From Fen-671 sp963794745 (GTDB taxonomy: Bacteria > Actinomycetota > Acidimicrobiia > Acidimicrobiales > Palsa-688): 64,000 bases of DNA. The notes below the pieces were generated by a model that was not told where the DNA came from, did not search any database, and saw only the letters and a list, made by a program, of their open reading frames with translations. Shown here piece after piece: positions 1 to 8,945 of this stretch (positions within the stretch are counted from its first letter, which is position 1; each line of letters starts with the position of its first letter). The stretch covers positions 496,001 to 560,000 of the forward strand of contig CAWCEZ010000011.1 in the NCBI GenBank assembly GCA_963794745.1, in the 5' to 3' direction. A program made the translations under genes and the position numbers.

Positions 1-671
1 CTGCCCAGTCGTAGGGGTCCCCGAAGAGGCTTTCAACGGGCTCGCCTTTAGCCTCCGACAGGGCAGCTTCGGCACGCCTGGCGGCCTCGATGAACGCCTT
101 TACTTTCATCGGGTCCTTCAGCCCGGGTGAGGCCTCGACGCCTGAAGTGGCGTCCACCCCCCACGGCTTCATCGTCGCTATCGCGGTCGCCACATTGTCC
201 GCGTCCAGGCCGCCGGCGACCAGCAGGCGCTGGCCCTCCGGCAGGTCGCTTGCGAGCTCCCAGTCAAAAACCTGCCCGGAGCCTGGGTTTGGCGCGTCCA
301 GCATTATGACGTCGGCGCCGAAATCAGCAGCTCGGCTCACCCGCAGGTCACCCGCAGGGAACGCCTTGATCACCATGGGGACCCTCTCGCGCACCCATTT
401 CACGTCGTCGGGGGACTCTCTGCCGTGTAGCTGGGCCGCCTGCAGGCCGGCCGCGTAGACGACTTCTACAACTCTGCCGCGGGGCGTCGTCGCGGAACAC
501 ACCGACGGTCAGGATATCTTCACGGGGAAGGCGTTTTACGATGTCGGCCACCCGCTGAGGCGATACCTGGCGCGGTGACGGAGCGAAGATGAACCCGATG
601 GCATTCGCCCCCATCGCGACCGCGAGCAGGGCGTCGTCCTCCGACGTAGTGCCGCAGATCTTTATCAGCAC
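1..671 (-). CDS. trpF: Phosphoribosylanthranilate isomerase, frameshifted and cut by window edge
   Basis: Cytoplasmic tryptophan-pathway enzyme that isomerises phosphoribosylanthranilate to CdRP. The GTG start at 671 follows a GGTGGGGA ribosome-binding stretch, and the protein opens LIKICGTT, the family N-terminus. The frame breaks near 476-484 in a CCGCGG tract: TVGVFRDDAPR is in one frame and VVEVVYAAGLQAAQLHG in the next. Downstream, VIMLDAPNPGSGQ and the phosphate-binding ATSGVEASPGLKD are readable. The C-terminus lies beyond the left edge. It starts 17 bp after trpC and is probably co-transcribed with it. The frameshift is probably a sequence error, because everything on both sides is conserved. 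Confidence 0.9.
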
Positions 672-688
672 GGTGCGCCCATCCCCAC

Positions 689-1501
689 CTAACTGGCCGC
701 CCCGGTCAACGCGGCGAGCGCCGCCCCCGGATCTGGCGCAGTTACGAGCGCCTCGCCCACTAGGACCGCGTCGAAACCAGCCTCGGCCAGTCGCATTACG
801 TCGTCGTGGTTGGAAATGCCGGACTCGGCCACGCGCACAACGGTACCGGGCAAGCTGGCGCTCACGCGCACGGCGCGCTCGGTGTCGACCGAGAAGCTCA
901 CGAGGTCGCGCTGGTTAACCCCGATCATTTCCGCCCCGACGGACAAGGCCAGCTCAGCTTCCGCTTCGTCGTGCACCTCGACGAGCGCGTCGAGGCCGAG
1001 GTGGCGGGCCAGCTGCACGAGCTCTGCCAGTTCGCCCGGCGAGAGCGCCGCGACGATCAAAAGTACCGCGTCGGCGCCCATCAGCCGGGCGTCGCACACG
1101 TCGGCGGAGCAGACCGTGAAGTCCTTGCGCAGTACGGGTAGCTCCACTGCTGCGCGGGCTTCGGCGAGGTCGCTCGCTGAGCCGCCGAAGAACTCTTGGT
1201 CTGTCAACACCGAAATGCAGGCAGCCCCCGCCGCGCCATATGACTTGGCGAGCACGCCCGCCACGAGGTCTGGGGCAAGAGGACCTTTTGACGGGCTGCG
1301 CCGTTTTATCTCGGCGATGACGGCGGGGGCGCCAGGTCGCGAGCGGGCGGGGCTGGCGGGCGTGCTGTTGCGCAGCGCGGCGGCGAAGCCTCGTGCCGGC
1401 GGGCACTTCTCCGCCTTGCCCAACAGGGCCGAGACGTCACGGTTGTCGGCACCCGCCGCCTCGCGGTGGCTCGCGAGGATCTTGTCTAAGTACGTGGACA
1501 T
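689..1501 (-). CDS. trpC: Indole-3-glycerol-phosphate synthase
   Basis: Converts CdRP to indole-3-glycerol phosphate in tryptophan synthesis; cytoplasmic TIM barrel. 270 residues from ATG at 1501 (MSTYLDKILASHRE), a normal family length; the longer open frame upstream lacks family similarity. Visible motifs are AEIKRRSPSKG (catalytic Lys), VLTDQEFFGG, PVLRKDF, VEVHDEAE, IGVNQRDL, VAESGI and AVLVGEAL, in the usual order around the barrel. trpF follows after 17 bp. Upstream is a short divergent gap shared with a response-regulator gene on the plus strand, so trpC may head its own transcript. Confidence 0.97.
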   Translation of the reverse strand: MSTYLDKILASHREAAGADNRDVSALLGKAEKCPPARGFAAALRNSTPASPARSRPGAPAVIAEIKRRSPSKGPLAPDLVAGVLAKSYGAAGAACISVLTDQEFFGGSASDLAEARAAVELPVLRKDFTVCSADVCDARLMGADAVLLIVAALSPGELAELVQLARHLGLDALVEVHDEAEAELALSVGAEMIGVNQRDLVSFSVDTERAVRVSASLPGTVVRVAESGISNHDDVMRLAEAGFDAVLVGEALVTAPDPGAALAALTGAAS

Positions 1502-1580
1502 CTCTGCGTTCAGCGTAGCCCGACAGTGTTGCGGCCCAGGTCCGCAGGGTAAGTCGCACACTCGCCACCCCCGGTAAGGC

Positions 1581-2274
1581 ATGCTTGGCTGGATGGGGAC
1601 TGACCAAGGGACGATCGTGGTGGTGGAAGACGACACCAACATCTCGGACCTCGTCGACCTGTACTTGCGACGCGAGGGGTTCCGGGTCATCCAAGCCGGC
1701 ACCGGAGAGGCCGGTCTGGCCGCGATAGAGCGCGAGCACCCCCGGATGGCGATCCTGGACGTCGGCCTGCCCGGGCCGATGGACGGCCTCGAAGTTTGCA
1801 GGCCGCGTGCGTGCCAGCCGCTCCTTGCCCGTGCTCATGCTGACCGCGAGGGACAGCGAGGTGGACCGGGTGCTGGGCCTCGAGATGGGTGCCGACGACT
1901 ACGTCACCAAGCCGTTCTCGCCGCGCGAGCTGGTGGCGAGGGTCAAAGCGATCCTTCGCCGCTCAGACGGCGGGGCGCCCGAGCGCAGCGAGGTGCTCAT
2001 TGCAGGGCGCGTCGAGGTGGACGTACTGCGACGGGAAGCCAGGGTGGACGGCGTCGTCGTGCAGCTCGCATCCAAGGAGTTCCAGCTACTGCAGTTCCTC
2101 GCCGAACGGCCGGGGAGGGCCTTGTCACGACAGCAGCTGCTGGACGGCGTCTGGGGCCAGGGCTGGTTCGGCGACGACAGGACGGTGGACGCACATGTCC
2201 GCCAGCTCCGCAAGAAGCTCGGTGACGCCTTGCCGCTCAGCACGGTTTGGGGCATGGGTTACCGGCTCGGGTAA
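1581..2274 (+). CDS. OmpR/PhoB-type response regulator, frameshifted
   Basis: Two-component response regulator. The N-terminal receiver has acidic residues VVEDD, phospho-acceptor Asp in AILDVGLPGP, and conserved Lys in DDYVTKPFSP. The C-terminal winged helix is of OmpR type (LRKKLGD...VWGMGYRLG). The frame breaks at about 1800-1806: reading AGG CGC GTG instead of AGG CCG CGT joins EVCR to VRASRSLPVLMLTARD, so one extra C is likely. Start is ATG 1581 or ATG 1593. The stop codon overlaps the AAGGAG ribosome-binding site of the histidine kinase gene, so the pair is an operon. The regulated genes cannot be told from sequence. Confidence 0.93.
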
Positions 2275-2286
2275 GGAGACGGCCGT

Positions 2287-3714
2287 ATGCGTCGCCGGTT
2301 GAGCCTGACCATGGTGGCCATGGTCGTGGCAGCTCTGGTGTTCGCCGGCCTGGCAACTCTCGGCCTGACGGTCCTCAACAGCGTCCATCAGACGCAGGCC
2401 GAACTGGTGGTGTTGGCCAAGAAGCTCGCTGCGGGGTTCAACACCGACGTCGCAACCGACAGGCACCACGATTCCTTGGCGGTCCTGCGCGGCGAGCTCA
2501 GCCTGCTGAACAACCCGCTCAAGCTGCAGGGGGAGGCGGTCCTTGCCGTCAGGCCCGACGGGTCGTTCGTAAACCTGTTCTCGCCCAGCCCGACGCTGAC
2601 CTTGCCAAGCGGGCTGTCCGTGAACCTGCTGCAGAACAACGCTCAGCTCATCACCGGCACCCAGCCGGTGAGCGGTCATCTCGGCCGCCTTGCCTGGGCG
2701 GCCTACTTGTTCAACCCGCCCGAGCCCGTTGCGGGGATCCAGAACTTCGTAGTGGTCCTGACTCGCGAGTCGCCCGCCGGTGTTGGCACGGCCGCCGAAT
2801 GGTTTGGCCTTGCATCGCTGCTGACCGTGATCGTGGCGCTCGTCGCTGCCAACCGCTTGGGCCACCGCATCGCCCGCCCGCTCCAGGGGACCGAGGCGGT
2901 GACACGGCGGATCGCCACGGGCGACCTGGAGGCAAGGGTCCCGGTCACCGCTCAAGAGTGGCCGGAGCTCGTTTCCCTCGCGAACTCGGTGAACCAGATG
3001 GCAGCGAGCCTGGCGCGCGCCCAGGGCACCCAGCGCCAGTTCCTGATGTCGGTGTCGCACGACCTGCGTACCCCGCTGACCTCTATCCGCGGCTTCGCAG
3101 AGGCGCTCTCGGACGGCGCCACCACCGACGTCACCTACGCCGCAGGGGTGATCGGGTCCTCGGCTCGCCGCCTGGAACGCCTGGTAACGGATCTCCTCGA
3201 ACTGGCCAAGCTCGAGTCGGGAGCGTTCAGCCTGCACTCTGGCACGCTCGACCTTTCTGACGTCGTGAGCCAAGCGGCGCAGGCGTTCGAGCCGGCGGCC
3301 AGTGGCCTCGGAGTGTCGATCGAGCTGGAAACGGCGGGCGCAGGCGAGGTACTTTGCGTTGCCGACCCGGACCGGGTCGGCCAAGTCGTAGCCAATCTTG
3401 TCGAAAACGCTCTCAAGTACGCCACCTCGCGCGTAACTGTGGGCACAAGCCGCTTGGGCCAGGGCTGGCTGGAGGCGTTCGTCGAGGACGACGGCCCCGG
3501 CATCCCCTGGGCAGACCTGGAACGGGTCTTCGAACGGCTCTACCAGTCACGCCTCTCGGCGGGTCGCGAGCTTGGTTCGGGCCTAGGGCTGGCGATCGTG
3601 GACGAGCTTGTCAAGGCCATGGGGGGCAAGGTCCGTGCAGAATCGCCCACGGGACCGCACGGTGGTACCCGGGTCGTCGTTGTCCTGCCGGCCGCCGCGA
3701 TCGTCGCTGGCTAA
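2287..3714 (+). CDS. Membrane sensor histidine kinase
   Basis: Sensor partner of the preceding response regulator. 475 residues: a first transmembrane helix at about 8-30, an extracytoplasmic sensor region of about 140 residues, a second helix at about 175-195, a HAMP linker (ARPLQGTEAVTRRIATGDLEA), a HisKA domain with phospho-accepting His in SVSHDLRTPLTSI, then HATPase_c with N box VANLVENALKY, G1 VEDDGPGIP and G2 GSGLGLAIVDELVKAMGG. AAGGAG lies 8 bp before ATG 2287. The sensor region resembles nothing I recognise, so the signal is unknown. It converges on bioB with 3 bp between stop codons. Confidence 0.95.
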   Translation: MRRRLSLTMVAMVVAALVFAGLATLGLTVLNSVHQTQAELVVLAKKLAAGFNTDVATDRHHDSLAVLRGELSLLNNPLKLQGEAVLAVRPDGSFVNLFSPSPTLTLPSGLSVNLLQNNAQLITGTQPVSGHLGRLAWAAYLFNPPEPVAGIQNFVVVLTRESPAGVGTAAEWFGLASLLTVIVALVAANRLGHRIARPLQGTEAVTRRIATGDLEARVPVTAQEWPELVSLANSVNQMAASLARAQGTQRQFLMSVSHDLRTPLTSIRGFAEALSDGATTDVTYAAGVIGSSARRLERLVTDLLELAKLESGAFSLHSGTLDLSDVVSQAAQAFEPAASGLGVSIELETAGAGEVLCVADPDRVGQVVANLVENALKYATSRVTVGTSRLGQGWLEAFVEDDGPGIPWADLERVFERLYQSRLSAGRELGSGLGLAIVDELVKAMGGKVRAESPTGPHGGTRVVVVLPAAAIVAG

Positions 3715-3717
3715 CCC

Positions 3718-4867
3718 CTAAGCGTTGCCGGGCAGGGCGGTCCCAGCCCCACGCCGGCGGATCCCGGGGATCATCGGACGGCTGTGCGGGCGGCGATGGG
3801 GTGGCAACGTCTCGGTGGCGGCGCCTTCCACGACAAAGCCGGCGTCGGCGATCATCTCGAGGTCGGCCGAACCCGGCGCGCCCTCATAAGTGAGGTAATC
3901 CCCGAGGAAAATCGAGTTCGCAATATGCAGGCCGAGCGGCTGCAGGCTGCGCAGGTGCATCTCGCGCCCACCGGCGATGCGTACCTCGGCGTCCGGGAAG
4001 ACAAAGCGGACCATCGCAAGTACACGCAGGCACTGCGGCGGGGTCAGCTCGACGTGGCCTGCAAGTGGTGTTCCCTCAAAAGGCACAAGGAAGTTCACCG
4101 GGACCGACTCGGGCTGAAGTTCGTGCAACGCGAAAGCCACGTCGACGAGGGCTGTATCGGTCTCGCCCATTCCCACGATCACGCCCGAGCACGGGGAAAG
4201 CCCGGCTTGAGCCGCTTCTCGCACGGTGCTCACACGGTCGTCGAAGGTGTGGGTCGTGCAGATCTCCCCATAAAACGAAGCGGCGGTATTGAGGTTGTGG
4301 TTGTAGGCGTAGGCGCCCGCCTCCTTGAGCCGGGAAGCCTGCCCGGGCCCAGGAGGCCAAGGCATACGCAGACTTCAAGTTCGGGGTTCCCGGAGTGGAT
4401 CGCACTGATCGTGTCGGCGACCCGGTCGATGTCACGTTCGCTTGGCCCGCGCCCGCTCGCTACGAGGCAAACCCTCTTGGCGCCGCGGGCGGTGGCGAGC
4501 TCGGCTGCAGCCGCAGCGTCGGCCGGCTTGACCCAGTTGTAGGTGAGGACGCCGGTCTCCGATCCCCGCCGCTGCGAACAGTACGAGCAATCCTCGCCGC
4601 AGAGCCCGCTCTTCATGTTCACCAGGTAGTTGAGCTTGACACGGTTGCCGAAGAAAGCCCGGCGCACCCGGGCCGCCGCAGCGACCACCTCGATCAGCTC
4701 GTCGTCACCCGAACGCAGCACCGCCAAGGCTTGCTCGCACGTCGGGCGTTGCCGGGCCAGTGAGCTCTCGGCGATCTCGTCGAGCCACCCCGGGCCCAGG
4801 CCTACCGCTAGGGACGCACTGTCGGGCGCTCTGTCAGAGACGCACTGTCGGACGCACTGTCGTACAT
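3718..4867 (-). CDS. bioB: Biotin synthase, with two probable frameshifts
   Basis: Radical SAM enzyme inserting sulfur into dethiobiotin. The radical-SAM cluster motif CGEDCSYCSQ and flanking VKLNYLVNMKSGL are clear, as are YNHNLNT, GVIVGMGET and PVNFLVPFEGTPL. The frame breaks near 4341-4351 in CCCGGGCCC: CLGLLGPG is in one frame and GQASRLKEAGAYAYNHN in the next. Upstream of TTG 4727 the frame still reads family-like sequence (WLDEIAESSLARQRPTCEQA) but has no start codon. ATG 4867 heads a DSAS-repeat peptide in another frame, so I infer a second indel near 4823 and a start at 4867. bioD is at 5862-6516 on the same strand. Confidence 0.9.
4812..4866 (-). repeat. Short direct repeats GACAGTGCGTC at the bioB 5' end
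   Basis: Read on the minus strand, GACAGTGCGTC occurs three times just after ATG 4867, encoding DSAS motifs before the conserved part of BioB. Two copies are 12 bp apart and the third follows an imperfect spacer. The repeat straddles the place where the bioB reading frame must shift. Confidence 0.7.
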
Positions 4868-4956
4868 GGCAACGACCTTAGGCGCTCGAACTTCGCCGCC
4901 GAAACAAGACCAGCTACCGTAAGGGGGGTGAAACCGATATCCGTAGCCGCGCGTTG

Positions 4957-5865
4957 ATGCGCGCTGGTCAGCTTTTCGAGATCAAAAGTGGTGAACGCCA
5001 AGCGATAGTGACAGAGCAAGGTGCGACGCTGCACAGGGTCACCTGGGCCGGCACCGAGCTGCTCAACTTCGCGAGCGACGACGGCCACGCCGTCCATGGC
5101 GGCTATGGCCAGATGCTGGCTCCTTGGCCCGGGCGCATCCGCAACGCTGCCTACGACTTCGACGGTGAACATTTCGAGCTGGCCATCAACGACCGCAAGG
5201 CGGGGGCGGCGATCCACGGCTGGGTGCGCTGGTTCACATGGCAGCTGCAAGAGCAGCTGGCCGACAGGGTCACCTTGGGGTGCCGGGTGTTGGCGCTGCC
5301 GGGCTACCCGTTCCCTCTCGAGTTCGAGCAAACCTACGCATGGCAAAGCTACGGGCTCGAAATCGTCACCACCGTGACCAACATCGGCGCTCGTACCGCC
5401 CCGTTCGGATGGGGTGTCCACCCCTATTTCATGGCCGGCTCCCCCGGCATCGACGACTGCCTGCTCCAAGTCGGTGCCGGCAAGTACTTCGGCTCCAACG
5501 ACGATCTCAGCCCGGTCCTGCCGGCGCTGGCCGTGGACGGCACCGAGTTTGACTTCCGCACGCCGCGTGCCATCGGCAAGGCACGCCTCGACGTCACGCT
5601 GACCGATCTTGCCCGCGACGACGAAGGCAAAGTTGTAGCCATTTTGCGGGCACCTGACGGCAGCGTTTCGGTCACCTGCAAGTACGACGAGCCAATAAAT
5701 TACGTCCAGTTGTACACGGGCGACACCCTGGGAGAACACCAGCGAGAAGGCGTCGCGATCGAGCCCTACACCTGCGCTCCTGATGCCTTCAACAACGGGC
5801 TCGGCCTGATCCGGCTCGCACCTGGCGCCTCGGTGCGGGTGCGCTGGACGATCAGCGCCGGCTAA
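4957..5865 (+). CDS. Aldose 1-epimerase family protein
   Basis: Galactose-mutarotase-like fold protein of about 302 residues, likely interconverting sugar anomers; substrate not determinable. Visible family signatures are LNFASDD, GGYGQMLAPWPGRI, AAIHGWVRW, the histidine-containing GWGVHPYF and the C-terminal acidic motif AIEPYTCAPDAFNNG, which together carry the expected catalytic His and Glu. ATG 4957 is preceded in frame by TTG 4954. A short ORF starting GTG 4927 ends in a TGA that overlaps this ATG (see findings). Its stop overlaps the bioD stop on the other strand. It is divergent from bioB. Confidence 0.88.
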   Translation: MRAGQLFEIKSGERQAIVTEQGATLHRVTWAGTELLNFASDDGHAVHGGYGQMLAPWPGRIRNAAYDFDGEHFELAINDRKAGAAIHGWVRWFTWQLQEQLADRVTLGCRVLALPGYPFPLEFEQTYAWQSYGLEIVTTVTNIGARTAPFGWGVHPYFMAGSPGIDDCLLQVGAGKYFGSNDDLSPVLPALAVDGTEFDFRTPRAIGKARLDVTLTDLARDDEGKVVAILRAPDGSVSVTCKYDEPINYVQLYTGDTLGEHQREGVAIEPYTCAPDAFNNGLGLIRLAPGASVRVRWTISAG

Positions 5866-6516
5866 AAGCGGCTACCGCGTCCGCGAGCGCGCTGGGGCTC
5901 CACCGTCACGGCCATGCCGTCGCGCTCGGCCAACCACTGCAGGTTGCGCTGGTGCAGCTCCTGAGAGCCGTCGAAGCGGTTGAGGTGCACGATCAGCCGC
6001 CGCGCCCCGAAGGCCCTTACGGCGAGGCGCACGTCGCTCAGGATGCCGAGGCCGGCGCCGCTCACCAGTAGGACCAGGTCGGGGCGGAGCAGCTCGACGA
6101 AGTCGGTGCCGTCCCCATCGGCCGCCAAGGGAGACCCGGGCCCGCCGGCCAGTTCGACGACGCCGACATCGACTCGCGACGGCCAGTGGAGCTCGGAGAC
6201 CAGGTCAGCCACGGTAAAAGGCACAAGGTCGAAGTGTTCGGCCGCCATCGGCGGGGCCATCGCTACGGGGTACCAGCGGTGGGCCGGGCAGACATCGCTC
6301 ACACCCTCTCCCGTGGCCGCGGCCAAATGGTCCGCATCGGTAAGGCCGTCTGCGGGGTCAAAGGACTGGACGGGCTTCGCGCGCCGCCACCGCCAGGCCC
6401 CTCGCGCGCAGCTCTGCCGCGAGCCGGCAGGCGACCCAGGTTTTGCCGACCTCTGTACCGGTCCCGGCAACGGCGACGAGCAGGTCGGGCCGCTGGGTCA
6501 TCAAGGCGTGCGTCAT
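5862..6516 (-). CDS. bioD: Dethiobiotin synthetase, frameshifted
   Basis: ATP-dependent carboxylase closing the ureido ring of dethiobiotin, the step before BioB. From ATG 6516 the frame reads DLLVAVAGTGTEVGKTWVAC (P-loop GTGTEVGKT). It breaks near 6376-6384 in a GCGCGCG tract and continues KPVQSFDPADGLTDADHLAA, then RWYPVAMAPPMAAEH, VGVVELAGG and LNRFDGSQE, all BioD-like. About 215 residues once joined. The ATG overlaps the stop of the preceding YgfZ/MFS ORF (TGATG), so it is translationally coupled at the end of the hisI-trpE transcript. The frameshift probably reflects one extra G. Confidence 0.9.
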
Positions 6517-8945
6517 CAAGGCGCGGCCGGCGCTGTCGAAGCCCTGAGGGCCGCAGGGGCAGCCACACGCTCCAGCACGAACGAGCCGATGATCAGCAGT
6601 ACGGCAACAACCATGAGCGCCGGGCCGAACTCGCTAAGGCCAAAGTGCTGGAACACGACCCCGAACACAGCCGAGATCCCCGCAGCGCCAAGTCCTGCTG
6701 CCCCTATCTGCCATCCGATCACGTGGCCGGCCATCTCTTCGCCGACCCTTTCAGGGGTCAGCGCGACCAGGGCCGGGAAAACCCCGGCGAGCGCGCCGCC
6801 GATGATGACGACCCCAATTAGTGCGACCATCGTGGCGGGCCTCCACCAGACGAGAGCGGCTCCCAGGAGGGCGGCTCCGCACCCCCAGCGCACCACTGAC
6901 AGCGGCGCAATTCTTCGTTTCGGCACTGCTAGGCCGAAGCGGGCGAGGGTCAGCGCCCCCCAGTAACCAAAGGTCGACAAGCCCGCCGCGCCGGCGCCGA
7001 GGTGGAGCGGGCCACGGTCGAAGCTTGCAGTCCATTGCCCGGCCGATGCCTCGAAGCCCGTGTAGACCATGAACACGATCAAGCCCAGCGCGACGACAAT
7101 GACCAGGCGGGCCCTCGTCATGGGAGGAGGGCCGGTCGGCGCACCCAGGCCTGCAGCGGCGAGCGGGGCGTCGACGAACGTCCCGGTCGGCGTCGGGCCG
7201 GGCGGCGGTAGGTCGGCCGGCGGCGGGTCGGCCGACGCCAGAACTTCGTCCGGTGAAGCAGTGCCGCCAATGTTGCGCCCGGCCCACGACCACCCCGCGA
7301 CGAGGGCGATCTCGGCGACGAACAGGAACCCGTACGCCGGGCGCCAGGAGATGGCAAGCACGGCCGCAGTTACGACCAACGGGCCGATCGTTGTGCCGAT
7401 CCCGTAAGAGCCGTGCACCATGTTGAGGAGCCGGTTGCGGCCTGCCAGCGCGACTGCTGAATTTATCGAACTGTCGATCAATGCGGCTGCGACCGCGATG
7501 GCCGTCCCGGCCAGCACGAATGCCCAAAAAGCTGGTGCTGCGATCAGCCCGAGCGCACCCAGGGCAGCCACGGCTCCCCCGAGCATGACGGTCCGTGCAA
7601 TGCCGACCCGAGCGATCACTAGCCCCACCACGGACGAGATGGCGACAGCACCGAAGGTGCCCGCGACCAGGACCACCCCGAGATCCTCGAGCGGGACGTG
7701 GAAGCTGCGGCGCACCGAGGGCCATGCTGTGCCCAGCATCCCGTCCGGTAGCCCGAGCGCCACGAAGGCGTACATCGCAAGGGCGTCGACGGACCTGCGC
7801 CGGTGCGCCGTGGCGAGCTCGACCCGCCTCCTGGCGGGGCTCCCGGTTTGGGCCGCGGCGGCTCCCTCCACTGGCGTGCTGCGGCGCGTCAGCGCCCGCT
7901 GAGCGGGCGGAAGGAGCTCCACCCGCGCTTGCACGTCGCCGCCTTGGTCTGCCTCGCTCGTCAGCGCGAGCGTCGCTCCCACCTCGACCGAGCGGCCGAC
8001 ATACCCGAGAGCGACCCATCCAAGCAGCGGAGAACGAGCAACGCTGGTCAGGCGCCCGACCTCTTTGCCGGCGCCCCCGGCCGCACCTGGTCCGACCGAG
8101 GCGACGGCGAGGTCAACAAGCCGTGCGCCCGCCTCTGCCGGGCCCGAAAGGAGCAGGCCCCGCAGGCGGCGGGGCACGTTGCTCCCGCGCGAGTCGATCC
8201 TGGCCACCAGCTCCTGGCCGGTGTAGCAACCCTTGGTGAAACTGACCGACGCCTCGACGAGCCCAGCTTCGGCGGGGATGGTGCGCTCGTCCAGTTCGGC
8301 CCCGTGGCGCGGGAAGCCGGCCTCGACCCGGACCGCCTCGTACGCGCCAGGACCGACTTGCGTGGCCCCGGGCGGCATGGCGACGCTCGGGCCGAGGAGG
8401 TCATATCCGACAAGCCCACCCCATTCGAAGGGGACGACCACGCTTGCACCAGCGCTCCCGCCGCTCGGTACCAAACCGCTTTCGCTGAGCGAGCCGGGCT
8501 CCGGCCGGGCAGTCCCCCGCACCGCCACAACCTGCCAATCGAGCTGTTCGATGTCCACCTTGGTCCTCAGCTTGAAGCGGCTGAGCCTGGCCACGAGCGG
8601 CTCGCCCATGCCGGCGTCGGTGTCCAGGAGGAACTCGTCAGGCCCGCGACGCGAGACTCGGACGAAGGCGTCCAACTTGCCCTGTGGCTGCAACACCAGC
8701 GCCCACGCCCAGTCCCCGTCGCCCAACTTGGCGACGTCCTGGCTCGTCTGGCCCTGCAGGTAGCTCTGCGCGTCCGGGCCGGCGACCCTGACTATGTCGC
8801 GTTCGGTGCGAAGCGCCCCGAACCCGTCGCGCAATGCCCGGTAACCCTCGTCCAGGCCCACTGAGCCGGCGACCAGTGAGCCGGCTGCCACTGAGCCGGC
8901 CGCCTCTGGGCCGGCAAATTGCGGGCCGCTCACTGCCTGGCTCAT
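6516..8945 (-). CDS. YgfZ-like folate-binding protein fused in frame to an MFS transporter
   Basis: One 809-residue open frame with two modules. Residues 1-350 are a YgfZ/GcvT-like tetrahydrofolate-binding protein, a family linked to Fe-S cluster assembly, with YLQGQTSQDV and the signature KGCYTGQE at about 239-246. Residues about 385-809 are a major facilitator with about 12 hydrophobic helices, beginning after an Ala/Arg linker (LGLPDGMLGTAWPSVRRSF). ATG 8945 overlaps the trpE stop (ATGA) and the frame ends overlapping the bioD start. A TGA exists in a neighbouring frame at the junction, inside GCCCGCTCAGCGGGC, so an indel could have fused two genes. Transported substrate unknown. Confidence 0.82.
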   Translation of the reverse strand: MSQAVSGPQFAGPEAAGSVAAGSLVAGSVGLDEGYRALRDGFGALRTERDIVRVAGPDAQSYLQGQTSQDVAKLGDGDWAWALVLQPQGKLDAFVRVSRRGPDEFLLDTDAGMGEPLVARLSRFKLRTKVDIEQLDWQVVAVRGTARPEPGSLSESGLVPSGGSAGASVVVPFEWGGLVGYDLLGPSVAMPPGATQVGPGAYEAVRVEAGFPRHGAELDERTIPAEAGLVEASVSFTKGCYTGQELVARIDSRGSNVPRRLRGLLLSGPAEAGARLVDLAVASVGPGAAGGAGKEVGRLTSVARSPLLGWVALGYVGRSVEVGATLALTSEADQGGDVQARVELLPPAQRALTRRSTPVEGAAAAQTGSPARRRVELATAHRRRSVDALAMYAFVALGLPDGMLGTAWPSVRRSFHVPLEDLGVVLVAGTFGAVAISSVVGLVIARVGIARTVMLGGAVAALGALGLIAAPAFWAFVLAGTAIAVAAALIDSSINSAVALAGRNRLLNMVHGSYGIGTTIGPLVVTAAVLAISWRPAYGFLFVAEIALVAGWSWAGRNIGGTASPDEVLASADPPPADLPPPGPTPTGTFVDAPLAAAGLGAPTGPPPMTRARLVIVVALGLIVFMVYTGFEASAGQWTASFDRGPLHLGAGAAGLSTFGYWGALTLARFGLAVPKRRIAPLSVVRWGCGAALLGAALVWWRPATMVALIGVVIIGGALAGVFPALVALTPERVGEEMAGHVIGWQIGAAGLGAAGISAVFGVVFQHFGLSEFGPALMVVAVLLIIGSFVLERVAAPAALRASTAPAAP
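8860..8919 (-). repeat. 15-bp tandem repeat, 4 copies, in the N-terminus of the YgfZ-like protein
   Basis: On the plus strand the unit ACTGAGCCGGCGACC recurs at 8860, 8875, 8890 and, degenerate, 8905. It encodes an Ala/Gly/Ser/Val pentapeptide repeat (AGSVA-like) that precedes the conserved folate-binding domain, so it appears to be a dispensable extension. Confidence 0.8.

Noticed and set aside
2125..3384. Long open frame antisense to the histidine kinase gene
   Set aside because: High GC opens antisense frames; the sense frame carries the complete kinase motifs and the antisense product resembles nothing.
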